A stretch of 64,000 bases of DNA from Rutpela maculata (lineage: Eukaryota; Arthropoda; Insecta; Coleoptera; Cerambycidae). The stretch is from the NCBI GenBank assembly GCA_936432065.2, contig OW386293.2:27540234-27604233 (forward strand), written 5' to 3'. This document shows, piece after piece, positions 54,622 to 64,000 of the stretch (its first letter is position 1; each line of letters begins with the position of its first letter). A program made the position numbers and the translations under genes. The notes beneath the pieces were generated by a model. The model saw nothing but the letters and a program-made list of their open reading frames with translations, ran no database searches and was not told the DNA's origin.

Positions 54622-56610
54622 ATACGTCTTTAAAGTTGATATTTTTTGTCCCTTATGTGTGCTCATATAATACCTTACATAACACACTCGACAAACTTCT
54701 GTTTAGTCAAAATGTCTTTCCTTCTGTATGGAAGAAATCTGTGGTAACCGTGCTACCTAAAAAGTCTAATCCCGATGAATTGAAAGATCTTAGGGCAATA
54801 AGTATTTTGCCAACGTTATCTAAAATCATTGCAAAAATAATGGAAATGCAACTAAGACAACATCTTTGCTTCATATAACTGATGACATTATAGCAGCAGC
54901 GGACAGAGCACACGTCCGAGCACACGTTCAGTTCTGCTGGATTTCAGTAGAGCCTTCGACATTATAAATTATGCAGCTATACTTCATATACTGAAGTTTC
55001 AGTACAATTAATTGATAATTACAAAAAAAGAACGCCTGCAAAGTGTGCGATTAAATAACATAAGCTCTAATTATTCAACTTTGAAATCAGGTGTACCGCT
55101 GCTCTTTACAATTTATACAAGTAACATTGTCAATAACTTGAATTATTGTAAAATTCACTTATATGCAGATGACACAACTCTATTTCTCTTTTCCTTCCTT
55201 AGAAGTGGAGAGGATCGGTTTCCATACAAATGAGGATATTTTTAGAAAACCATAATGGCAGGTCACTGTTTAATGATAAATCCAAACAAATCAGAAGTAA
55301 TAATTTTTGGGCAATAGAGAAATTATGTTAAATCGATTTTAAATATTTTCATAGAAAACAACGTGCAATAAAAAAAAGATAAAGTTAAAAGTCTTGGTGT
55401 TATTATCGACAGTGATTTGAGATTTGGGTGACATGTTAATACATCGCTTCAAGAAGGTTATTTGTCTCTAAAATTAATATATGAAAATAGGCATTCTCTT
55501 CCTCAGAAAACGAAGACCATGTTTTATGAAACTCTAGTTTTATCTCTTCTTAATTATGCAAATTCTTTGTATGGTCCTTGCCTTAATGCACTTTACACAC
55601 ACTTACAATACAAAAATTGCAAAATTCATTGTCTTAGATAAATACATGGAATTCGTAGAAACCAAAGAGTATCACAAAAATTACGCTGGCTTAATATGCT
55701 AAAGAGAAGGATTCATCAAGCTGCGTATTTGTTCCATGCGTTAATATTGAACAAATCCCGATATATCTGTATAGGAAAATTAAATTCAGAACAGACGTAC
55801 ATAACTTGAATGTTAGGTTTAAGGGTCTTCTAACTCCTCGAATACACCGTTCGCAGTTGTTCACAATGTCATTTAGTTACAAAATTTGCAAAATTTACAA
55901 CAATATTGATAACACAGGCACACAAAAAAAATTGTTCTGATCTGGGGATTAGACCTTCATATCCTGTAGTATTTTGACCGGGTGAATCCAAATCTTCCAT
56001 TCAGATTTGAACCATTCTCAGTTTTTCATAAAATGCAAAAGCCGTGAAAACAAGAGTTACCAGCCCAGTTTTTTTGCAATTTCTGCAAAACTGAGACGTG
56101 CTGACTCAAATCTGATGGCAGATTTCGATTCAGTGGGTCAAAATACTATAGGATATGAAAGTCTAATACCCAGATCAGAGCAAAAAAAAATTATTGTGTG
56201 GCTGTGTAATCAACATAAAAGCAAAAGAATGTATAATTTTAAAGATTCATATAAATCTGTTTTATTTGAACGTCAATGTACTAATTTATAGCCCCCAAAA
56301 TTTAGCCTAAAATAATTTTTAAGTATTTATTACGTCATCTTTGTTATACATACATTATCAAAAAGCAATTGTAATAATTACTGCTTCCTTAATTTTTTAC
56401 GTTTTGACTCTCTTTCGGCCTATTCTAAGTTCATGTATGAATATAGGCAAAAGGTTTTATTAAGGTTAAGTGTAAGACTGGTGGACATGCTTGTTTGTGT
56501 ACCCAATGATTGTGACGCATTAAACTTCGCCTTTTGTATACCACTTAACTATAATCTAAAATTGTTTTCTATTTTTTTCTCAATGTAATATTTTGTGGGA
56601 TATAATAAAG
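54622..56610 (+). pseudogene. LINE ORF2 (RT to C-terminus) interrupted by MITE
   Basis: Order: VWKKSVVTVLPKKSNPDELK, DLRAISILPTLSKIIAKIME, VLLDFSRAFDIINYAAILHI, RLNNISSNYSTLKSGVP, CKIHLYADDTTLFLF (YADD intact), KVKSLGVIIDSDLRFG, SLLNYANSLYGPCLNALYTH, RVSQKLRWLNMLKRRIHQAA, then TMSFSYKICKIYNNID. A 294-bp MITE (55913-56206) follows, then NQHKSKRMYNFKDSYKSVLF and ERQCTNL, stop at 56291. A 3' UTR leads to AATAAAGACG and a T-rich junction near 56630. It has many frameshifts. This is the most complete LINE ORF2 of the window. Confidence 0.88.
55913..56206. mobile_element. 294-bp MITE, CACAG ends, TAA duplication
   Basis: Ends CACAGGCACACAA and (complement) CACAGCCACACAA; TAA outside both (55910-55912, 56207-56209). 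Inner arms share TGATCTGGG.ATTAGAC and ATATCCT.TAGTATTTTGAC. Excising it rejoins the LINE frame ('NNID' to 'NQHKSK'). Same terminal pattern as 17930-20138 and 60132-61161. Confidence 0.9.
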
Positions 56611-56631
56611 ACGTTTATTTTTTTTTTTTTC

Positions 56632-58945
56632 GCGTGCGCGATGCTGGACAGTTCTCCCGTGTCTCCGACATTCTCACGGGAGAAGCGCCAGCTAATTATC
56701 CACAGCCACTCCCCGCATCCCGCAGGGTTAGTGACTGTAGATGCCAGATTCGTGTGCCCTAAGAAGACGAAGGGACCCCAGGATAACTGCCTTCTGCATT
56801 TGGTCTGCCAACCACTCGGCTGACTTTTGGCAGGCTGGTATGGCCTTTAATTCCGAGAGCAGCGTAGGCCTCATTCCACCAAGTACACCGATTATCAGAA
56901 CGACCATCTTGACCGAGTAGTCTACGTATAGCACTCGGAGCTCATACCGGAGATCTCGGTAATTAGTCCGTTTTCTCCCTCCTTCAAGATGATGATTGTC
57001 TCGGCAGGTGCCGAGAACTCGATGATATACATCATCTTGGTTTGGTGATCTAGGAGGACTATGTCAGGCTTGTTTGCCTGAATTTGCCTGACCGTGGGAA
57101 ACGAGAAGTTCCAATATATTCGGCACTTCTCGTTCTCGACAACGGACTCGATCTCTCTGGGGACGTAAAGCAGCACTGGTGTTTGGTCTACTTCGTACGA
57201 GTGCCGAAGGTGATAGTACAGCACTCGTAGAGCCGCGTTATGTCTATGGATGAAGGCCGAAGTCGCATATACCATACATGCAGATAGTAAGTGCATGAGC
57301 GACTCCGGCGCCTGAAGGCAGGTCCTAAATTAATGTCAGGGACCTCCACACCCATAACGCGACTGCGGTAGACCAAGGTGTTAATAACACCATCTTGGCA
57401 GGCCACAATGAATCCTTCGGTCTCCGACTTTAGCCCTGCTGACCGTAAGAAAGCGAAGGTCAGCTTTGTCGATAAACCCAGCGTCTCTATGTTGTTATAG
57501 AATACGCCGTGCATGGGTTTATCGACGTGCTGCCTGAGCAGATTTCTCTGCTCGGCTTTAATTTGGGCTATCAGACGACTTGGCGCAAGCTCAGTTACTG
57601 ATTCTGGTTCAGCACCTCGCCGGCCTCCTCGCCTGAAGTCGAATACGAGACCGAGATCATCTGCGGCCTTACGTGCTGCCTTGAATAAAAATGCGCCAAC
57701 TGCAGTTTCATGATCTCTCACAAACCGCAGGAGTTGGTCCGAGCTCCTGAGGTCGTTGCATGCCACACTCAGCGCACACTCTGGTGATAGTACAGCACTC
57801 GTAGAGCCGCGTTATGTCTATGGATGAAGGCCGAAGTCGCATATACCATACATGCAGATAGCAAGTGCACACTCCAGACTCAAGAGTCCTCGCCCCCCCC
57901 CGTTGGCGTGGGAGGTACACTCGAGGAGCAGACGACCTAGGATGGATGCTCCTGTGAACATGCATCATCTGCGGGTATCCCTATCCAATTGGCGCAACTC
58001 ATCTAGTGTCCACTTAACTACTCCGAAGGAGTAGAGCAGAATCGGAACGGCAAGCATATTAGTTGTTCTTCCCCGAAAGTTCAGAAGACCAAATCTTTCG
58101 GAGCCGGTGTCTGTACTTGCCGCGGAGAGTATCCTTAACTTGTTTCACGCCCTGGATGTGATGTTGTTCCACACCCAGGTACGTGTAGGTCTCTCCGGCA
58201 TCCAGATGTCGTAGGATGCTTCCGTCTGCGAACTGCGCATCTTCAACGAATATCCCGCTTCGCCCTCTCTTGAGGTGGACGACTGCACACTTGTCCAGCC
58301 TGAATTCCATGCCAATGGCCCGCGTATACTCTTGGACCACCCTTAGAGAGTTTTGGAGTTCGCACTCTCCGGAGGCATAAAGTTTTAGGTCATCCATATA
58401 AAATAGATGGGTGACCTTATGCCTCCGATTGCTGGGTGGACCATATTGGTATCCGCGCGTTTGGCGGAGCCTGACAGAGCCTGACAGATAACGGCAGCAG
58501 TGAGATGCAAAATAGGAGAGTCACCTTGGAAAACTCCTCTCCTAAAAGTTACCAACTCTGTCGATACTCGCTGAGCACCAGATGTTATGGTGAAGCGGGT
58601 TCTCCAGAGTGGCATCAGTTGTTCAATGCATCTCACTAGTGGGGCAGGTACCACAAGGCATTGCAGCAAGTGTAATAATAGTGCATGAGATGTTGTATCA
58701 AATGCCTTGCGGTAATCGATCCACGCCATTGATAGATTACTCTTGTATTGCACAGAATCCTGTGTAATACAGCGGTCTATCAATAGGTTCTCTTTGCAGC
58801 CTGCCACACCTTTCTTGCCACCACCATGATACGAGTAAATAACTTGTAGCAGGGATTGAGGCAGGTGATCGGTCTATAATTCTTCGGGTCGAACAGATTT
58901 CCCTTTTTGGGGATTAGTACAGTACGCCCCTCGGCAAACCAGTTT
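56632..58945 (-). pseudogene. R4/Dong-like LINE with restriction-like endonuclease, copy 1
   Basis: Minus strand from 58945: NWFAEGRTVLIPKKGNLFDP, NYRPITCLNPCYKLFTRIMV, MAWIDYRKAFDTTSHALLLH, RRGVFQGDSPILHLTA, YFMDDLKLYASGECELQNS (RT catalytic DD) and AGETYTYLGVEQHHIQGVKQ. Then, from 57766, RLIAQIKAEQRNLLRQHVDK, MHGVFYNNIET and a C-terminal domain. That domain has NKPDIVLLDHQTKMMYIIEF then SAPAE, a PD-(D/E)XK restriction-like nuclease in place of an N-terminal EEP. This layout (RT, then C-terminal endonuclease) is that of R2/R4-type elements. Broken by frameshifts and by an 87-bp internal duplication (57781-57867 repeats 57211-57297). It is GC-richer than its surroundings. The 5' end is truncated at NWFAEG, next to an ATT array. 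Confidence 0.87.
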
Positions 58946-58992
58946 ATTATTATTATTATTGTTGTTATTATTATTGTTATTATTATTATTTT
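58946..58992 (+). repeat. ATT/GTT microsatellite between two LINE copies
   Basis: TTATTATTATTATTATTG-type units separate the truncated 5' end of copy 1 from the 3' end of copy 2 (both on the minus strand). Confidence 0.92.
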
Positions 58993-59850
58993 CCCGCTAC
59001 CGGACAGTGAACTCCGGCACCACATGGTAGTCGCGCCGGCCAATTCATTACAGCAACTCTCCACGACCTGTGATGTCAGTGACTGTAAACACCTGAATCA
59101 TGTGCCCTAAGTAGACGAAGGGACCCCAAGATAACCGCCTTCTGCATCTGGCCTGCCAACCATTCGGCCGAATTCTGAGAGGCCAGTATGATCTTCAATT
59201 CTGAGAGCAGCGTAGGCTTCATCCCTCGAGTATGCCGATTATTAGGACGACCATCTTGACCAAGTAGTCTGGGTATAGCACTTGGTGCTCGTACCGGAGA
59301 TCACGATATTTGGTCCGTTTATCCCCCCCTCCTTCAAAGCGATATTTGTCTCAGCAGATGCTGAAAATTCGCTTTTTTACAAACATCACTTTGTTCTGAT
59401 GGTCGAGGAGGACTATGTCAGGCTTATTGTCTTGAATTAGCCTGATGGTCCAATAAATTTGGCATCTCTCGTTCTCGACAACGGACTCAATATCTCCGAG
59501 GATGTAAAGCAGCACTGGTGTTTGATCTGCCCCGTACGAGTGCCGTAGATGGCGGTATAGTAAACCGCAGATTTAACAGGCACTCAAAAAATGTCGGCAT
59601 CTTTGGCTTTGCAATGCGGCGTGTTTGATGGGTCAAAGGCGCCGACATTTTTTGAGCGAGTGTTAAATCTGTGGTCAACTATATAGCACTCGTAAAGCCG
59701 CATTATGGCAATGGATGAAATCAGGGACCTCTACACATTACGCGGCTTCGGTAGATCAAACTTTTAATTACACCATCCTGGCAGGCCACAATGAATCCCT
59801 CGGTCTCTGACTTAAGTTCAGCTGACCTTAAAAATCGAAGGCACATTTTT
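58993..59850 (-). pseudogene. R4/Dong-like LINE, copy 2 (3' part)
   Basis: Collinear with 56640-57470: shared words GTGCCCTAAG.AGACGAAGGG, CTCGTTCTCGACAACGGACT and CCACAATGAATCC.TCGGTCT. It encodes the C-terminal endonuclease region with more decay. It lies head to tail with copy 1, its 3' end (CCGGTAGCGGGAAAA on the minus strand) abutting the ATT array. Interrupted by a 120-bp MITE (59560-59679). Confidence 0.82.
59560..59679. mobile_element. 120-bp MITE with TATA/TA duplication
   Basis: Ends GTAAACCGCAGATTTAACA and (complement) GTTGACCACAGATTTAACA; TATA outside both (59556-59559, 59680-59683). Inverted arms extend through CACTC..AAAAAATGTCGGC. Copy 1 of the LINE at the matching point (57214) shows the empty site. 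Confidence 0.88.
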
Positions 59851-60131
59851 AGTGTAAAAATACTTACTTTTTTGTTTTTTTGAGTTTTCTTAATAAATAA
59901 GAAATTATAAATAAAAGTACGAGATAAACAGGTAGACTCTGTTTCTGACTTGTTTTAGAATAACAAAGAGATTACAAAAGGTTTCAGGTGTTTATTCTCA
60001 TTGGCTTTGTTTCGAGGTAAAAACCCTCATCAACTCTTCTAGTGCCCAGGTCGTATTACCTGTATTATCTGTGGTTATTTATTTTTCACGATCTCTGAAT
60101 TTTTTGGACTAAAAAAAATATTTTCTAATAA

Positions 60132-61161
60132 CACAGCCCCACAAAAAAAAAGTTCAAAGCAGCTAACCAAACCCATGTATTCCTATGTATTTTCGGTCGC
60201 TGAATCCAAATCCGGGGTCAAAAAAAATCGTACACCCCCAACATTTTGGCTAGAGCCAAAAAACACCCCTGAAATGAGGTAAAAAGAATATTAAGCTACG
60301 AGAATAGTTGTTACATCTTAATCAATCGAATTATACAAATCAAAGTTAAACAGCAGCGTACATACAATAGATATGAAACACATTTCCAGGGAGGGGCGAA
60401 AACTAGCCCCCATATATAAAAAAATCGATCCAAAACAGCAATGACTGCTGAAAAAGCTCAAAATGTCTAAGTTTTGTTAAAGTGATAAGAAACTGCATCA
60501 GATCCGACGTAATCTTCATAAACTGCCCCTATAGAGTTGAGAACAACCACTCTCAAGTTTAAAGGACACGAGAAAAACAAGAAAAAACGTGAAATACAAC
60601 AGGATTTCTATTTTCATGGATGCTATGATTGGCTGAAATTGCGTAGTACTCTAAAATAGCATCCTACAGATATAGGGGTAATATCTTGCAACCACGTGGT
60701 GGTAGTTTTCAAGCACATCGTCGAACATAGTCTAGTTTCTTCTCTCTTCCACACAACGCAGGTGTTTAGAATTTTTATAGAAGGCACTATAACTTTTTAT
60801 AGTTAAATATTACATAGGGGGTAGTTTTCACACCCTCTGAGGGTTGAAACTGTAGGATGTTGATGGTACGTAAGTTTCTGGTTCTATTTTAGAGTACTAC
60901 ACAATTTCAGCCAATCATAGCATCCATGATAATAGAAATCCTGTTGGATTTTACGTGTTTTCTTGTTTTTCTCGTGTCCTTTGAACTTAAAAGGTGGTTG
61001 TTCTCAACCCTATAGGGGCAGTTTATGAAGATTACGTCGGACCTGATGATTTTGGGGGTGTATGATTTTTTTTGACCCCGGATTCGGATTCAGCGACCGA
61101 AAATACATAGGGATACATGGGTCTGGTTCGCTGATTTGAACTTTTTTTTTGTGGAGCTGTG
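60132..61161. mobile_element. 1.03-kb fold-back, CACAG ends, TAA duplication
   Basis: Ends CACAGCCCCACAAAAAAA and (complement) CACAGCTCCACAAAAAAA; TAA outside both (60129-60131, 61162-61164). Arms share AATACATAG, GGGGTCAAAAAAAATC, CAACAGGATTTCTATT and GCTATGATTGGCTGAAATT. The left arm has about 230 extra bases (60250-60480). GATTCGGATTCAGCG in the right arm also occurs at 20066 inside the 17930-20138 element, so the two are related. Confidence 0.88.
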
Positions 61162-61344
61162 TAATCTATCTCTTAACTGCGATTATATATACCAATTTTT
61201 TTCGAAAAGATCCCTGCCAGATACCTATAATATTATTACATATGTGACTTTTTGAGTGTTTCAATCATTTCACACAAATATTTTTAAGGCAATACTAACT
61301 TAACATTATTCCTCGAGTGACAACAAATTGTCAGTTCATTATTA

Positions 61345-61985
61345 TACTCTTCGCAAAAACGAAGAGTATATTGTATTTGATGGGCACATTTCTAAAATCG
61401 TAAATATCTCTCGTAGAGAAAAAATTTTCATATCATTATGTTAGTGAACGAATTCTGAACAACTTTTAAAATGTCCGTCTGTCCGTCCGTCTCTCCGTCC
61501 GTCACGTTTCTTGTAAGCACGATAACTCAAGAAAGAAAAATCCGATTGTACTGATATTTGGACAGTTGGCTAGAGGAAGAACCCTATTGTTTTTGAACAA
61601 AATCGATCAGTAAATAAAAATGTTATTAATGATTTAAATTTGAAAAAAATTTTTTTTGGTTTTTTATGTTTTTGCAAGAAATCTGGTGAAATGATATTTC
61701 ATTTTAATATTTAAATATTTTTATATTTTACAAATATACATTTTATAATGTAATATATAACCGTAGGAATATATTTTTAGCTCTTATAATGTAAAAATTT
61801 ACGTTTTTTACGTGTTAAGTGGTGGAGTAGTTCTTACGCTTTTGACTCGGAATCGAAGGGTCCCGGGTTCGAAACTCAAATGGGGTATGGTATAGTTTTT
61901 TATTTTTACTTTATTTTACACTCAGTCTTTTACCAACTAAATTCGTACTATAAAATTAAAAATGTCTAAAACTTCGCTTGCATGG
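61345..61985 (+). mobile_element. DINE-1/Helentron-like element, copy C
   Basis: 5' hairpin TACTCTTCG-CAAAAA-CGAAGAGTA intact, then TATTGTATTTGATGGGCACA, a shorter GTCC/GTCT array (about 61473-61502), CACGTTTCTTGTAAGCACGA and a tRNA-like segment. The 3' end is diverged; the expected GCGAAGAGTA is not readable and the border (near ACTTCGC, about 61975) is approximate. Confidence 0.8.
61820..61885 (+). promoter_or_regulatory. tRNA-like pol III promoter in DINE copy C
   Basis: Box A TGGTGGAGTAG at 61820-61830 and box B GTTCGAAAC at 61867-61875. Between them TTTGACTCGGAATCGAA can form a 5-bp stem (one T-G pair) with a 7-base loop CTCGGAA, where CGG sits at the anticodon place. The acceptor stem is absent. 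Confidence 0.7.
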
Positions 61986-62088
61986 AAGACTTCATCCGCG
62001 TGGAATTAAGAACATTGACATACTAACTTATGCCTATAAAGAAGTACTACATAATCACTGAGGACTTCTATAATAGTACTAAGGAAGT

Positions 62089-62268
62089 GCACTCGAGGAA
62101 ACCCACAGCGCATCCATGGTACCTGGTGAAACCCACTGCGCATCAATTGCATTCAAGGAAAACTTCTGCGCATCCATAGTACTCGGGGAAACCTACTGCG
62201 CATCCATTATACTCTAGGAAACCCACTGCGTATTGATTGTACTTAGGGAAACACACCGCGCATAGCAA
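62089..62268 (+). repeat. 30-bp minisatellite, six units
   Basis: Six consecutive 30-bp units with consensus close to GTACTCGAGGAAACCCACTG then CGCATCCATT. They differ from each other by 3-8 bases. 30 bp keeps a 10-codon phase and the frame beginning at the first unit is open until a TAG in unit 5, but no start or gene context exists. Confidence 0.93.
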
Positions 62269-62379
62269 TTTGATAACAATGCATTATTCTATTTTTGTGT
62301 TAGAGCGAGTTAAACGAAACAATAATTATTTTAATCGAGAATAGAGCACATGGTCAAATTTCACGCTTAAAATCCTCCC

Positions 62380-62790
62380 TCTCCCCGTTCACTTTTTCGA
62401 AAATCGTCGAATACTTGTCTTCTTATTTCCTCAGAAGAGTCCATCGCTCGAATAATCACGTTTCTGACTCACGAGATTTCAAAAATACTGGTGTGCTTTA
62501 AACCATCTACCGCCCCCGTTTTCACCCCTTCAAAAAGTGAAAATCGAGATTTCGTAGATTTCAACAAAACATTTTTCTGACAAATTTCACGCATCTAGAT
62601 CTAACCGTTTCCGAAAAAGCCTAAAATTTCATCCTCTTAGGTGTCGAATTTCGATAAATCCCTTCTTAGTGGTTGCGTACCTCATTCGAGGAATCTATGC
62701 AAAATTTGAAGTTTCTAGACCCAGCGGTTTGAGATGTGCGTTGATAGATTAGTCAGTCAGTCAGTCAGGATATTCTTTTATAGATATAGA
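62380..62790 (+). repeat. Dispersed repeat with GTCA array (third DINE-like type)
   Basis: Contains AAATTTGAAGTTTCTAGACC, CAGCGGTTTGAGATGTGCGT, then TCAGTCAGTCAGTCAGG at about 62754-62770 and TTTTATAGATATAGATT. 'Question-like' wording around GTCA arrays before an AT-rich end is typical of insect non-autonomous repeats. No second copy lies in this window. Confidence 0.45.
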
Positions 62791-64000
62791 TTCCAATGTA
62801 ACATTCTTAACGTTGTTCTCAATTTCATTCTACTCGACAAATATGATCTAGAAAAATAGTAACATTTCCTAAATTACCCAGTTTTTGTATTGTCTTAATA
62901 CAACTTTACAGTTATTCATTTGTGAGTTATGCGGACTCCAAAAAAAAATCTACTCATTGTATTTTGTTATAAATAATAACATCCGTATTACACATATAGA
63001 AACATGTGACGACATTGTTAAAGATAATTGCAAATATAATCGAGTTTTTATTTTATAATGTTTATGCGAATTAAACAATGATATCATGGTATTCTTCACG
63101 TTATTATTAGTTGTTGGATTTTACATTATACTTCCTTATTCGGTTAATTAGCAATTTTATAACATAAATTAAGCAACAAATTGATTGATTCAAGCTAATT
63201 GATGCTATTATTGTGAATACTCAATCGTCACTAATTTTTTTATTGTTGCTAATTTATGATCTGTTCTTAATATGTTTATCTGTGTCAAGGTGTTCATGGA
63301 AAAAATTACATTAAAAGTGTATTAAAGAAGCTTGAGAATAGCGTATCTTCAAAGATGTAAGAGATAGTGACTGCAGTAAGTGTCTAGAGATTTTGGCTTC
63401 TTATTAAAACCAAACGAACTGAAATTTGTCTGTATTGCTATAGAGACCCTCTCACGCATATTATAAACTTTTATTTCTTTGGAACACTCCCACTAATTTG
63501 AGAACACGTATTATTTAAAGCATATCTAAAAAAAAGAACTACCGGAACTCGGACTTAGTTTACTTTCTGTACGCTCAGAAATAGCTGAGAACGTCATCCG
63601 TAGACAACTGTCAATCTAAGTACATAACAATGTTATACATAAAATTCTATCCGGTTTAAGAAATAATCGTGGGAGATTACCATTTGTCAAAAACCTTTGT
63701 TTGACTTTTTAGGTGTTAACTAGTAATAGAGAAACCAAAATTTTACGGAATAAATGGTAATATTTTAAAATGGCTTATAGTCCAGTGTTTGACGATTTTT
63801 CGCTCAGAATTCTCTCGGATAAAACCGATTAACGAGAAATTTGAACAGTAATTAGGGAGTGGTTAAAGGAATAAAAGTTATATGGTGCCGATATGATATG
63901 TCCTTTTATCACCACCCCTTCTCGGGGATGGAAATTACTACATTCAAAATAACCGCAGAAATCGATAGAGGAATAAATTCTAAGCAAAAAATGTTCAGTG
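62791..64000. other. No gene recognised
   Basis: AT-rich to the window end. CACCCCTTCTCGGGGATGG near 63914 is a short hairpin-like word resembling the GGGGGTGG repeat at 12.7 and 49.4 kb. Confidence 0.45.

Noticed and set aside
62089..62268. Repeat-containing protein-coding exon
   Set aside because: Stop codon in the fifth unit and no flanking frame; kept as a minisatellite.

Overview
This is eukaryotic DNA from an arthropod and most likely an insect. It is AT-rich, dense in non-LTR retrotransposons, piggyBac, Tc1/mariner, Harbinger-like and hAT relics, and Helentron-type interspersed elements that look like insect DINE-1. It has no bacterial operon architecture. The one convincing host gene encodes a 525-residue protein that I read as a relative of the leptinotarsin / PirB / Cry helical-domain group. 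In insects that group is known from leaf beetles, so a chrysomelid-like beetle with a large repetitive genome is my best guess, by inference only. || Layout. 1-5.3 kb: LINE endonuclease relic, fold-backs and a Cys-rich CXC fragment in an inverted-repeat element. 5358-7845: complete but dead piggyBac with TTAA target duplications. 7943-9374: dead Tc1 (DD34E) element. 10.9-12.6 kb: DINE/Helentron-like element with a tRNA-like pol III promoter, split by a Jockey-type LINE with a 7-bp target duplication. 12.9-13.7 kb: PIF/Harbinger nuclease and MADF relics. 16-21.3 kb: nested LINEs around a 2.2-kb TAA-flanked long-TIR element. 22.0-27.7 kb: solo LTR, then the leptinotarsin-like gene (TATA box and initiator, non-coding exon 1, 3.1-kb intron holding a mariner remnant, single coding exon, poly(A) signal). 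28.3-31.2 kb: LINE split by a DD41D-type mariner element with about 550-bp TIRs and an open 361-codon transposase lacking one catalytic Asp. 31.5-38.4 kb: LINE pieces and a 3-kb fold-back with repeated TACCGTCTGCAA motifs, itself hit by a second DINE copy. 38.4-40.4 kb: TIR element carrying a PIN/FEN-like nuclease relic. 40.5-45.5 kb: SWIM-like ORF, MITEs, an RT relic and a head-to-head inverted pair of an unnamed repeat gene. 48-56.6 kb: fold-backs, a hAT tail and LINEs. 56.6-59.9 kb: two tandem copies of a restriction-like-endonuclease (R4/Dong-like) LINE separated by a TAA-type microsatellite. 60.1-62.8 kb: a CACAG/TAA fold-back, a third DINE copy, a 30-bp minisatellite and a GTCA-containing repeat. 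|| How it fits together. The window is a nested record of transposition around one gene. Target duplications (TTAA, TA, TAA, ATAA, ATTTGCC) give element borders and relative ages. The gene region (22.7-27.7 kb) is the only stretch with a coherent promoter, intron, ORF and poly(A) structure. All identifications come from reading the sequence and from memory of protein families; no database search was run.
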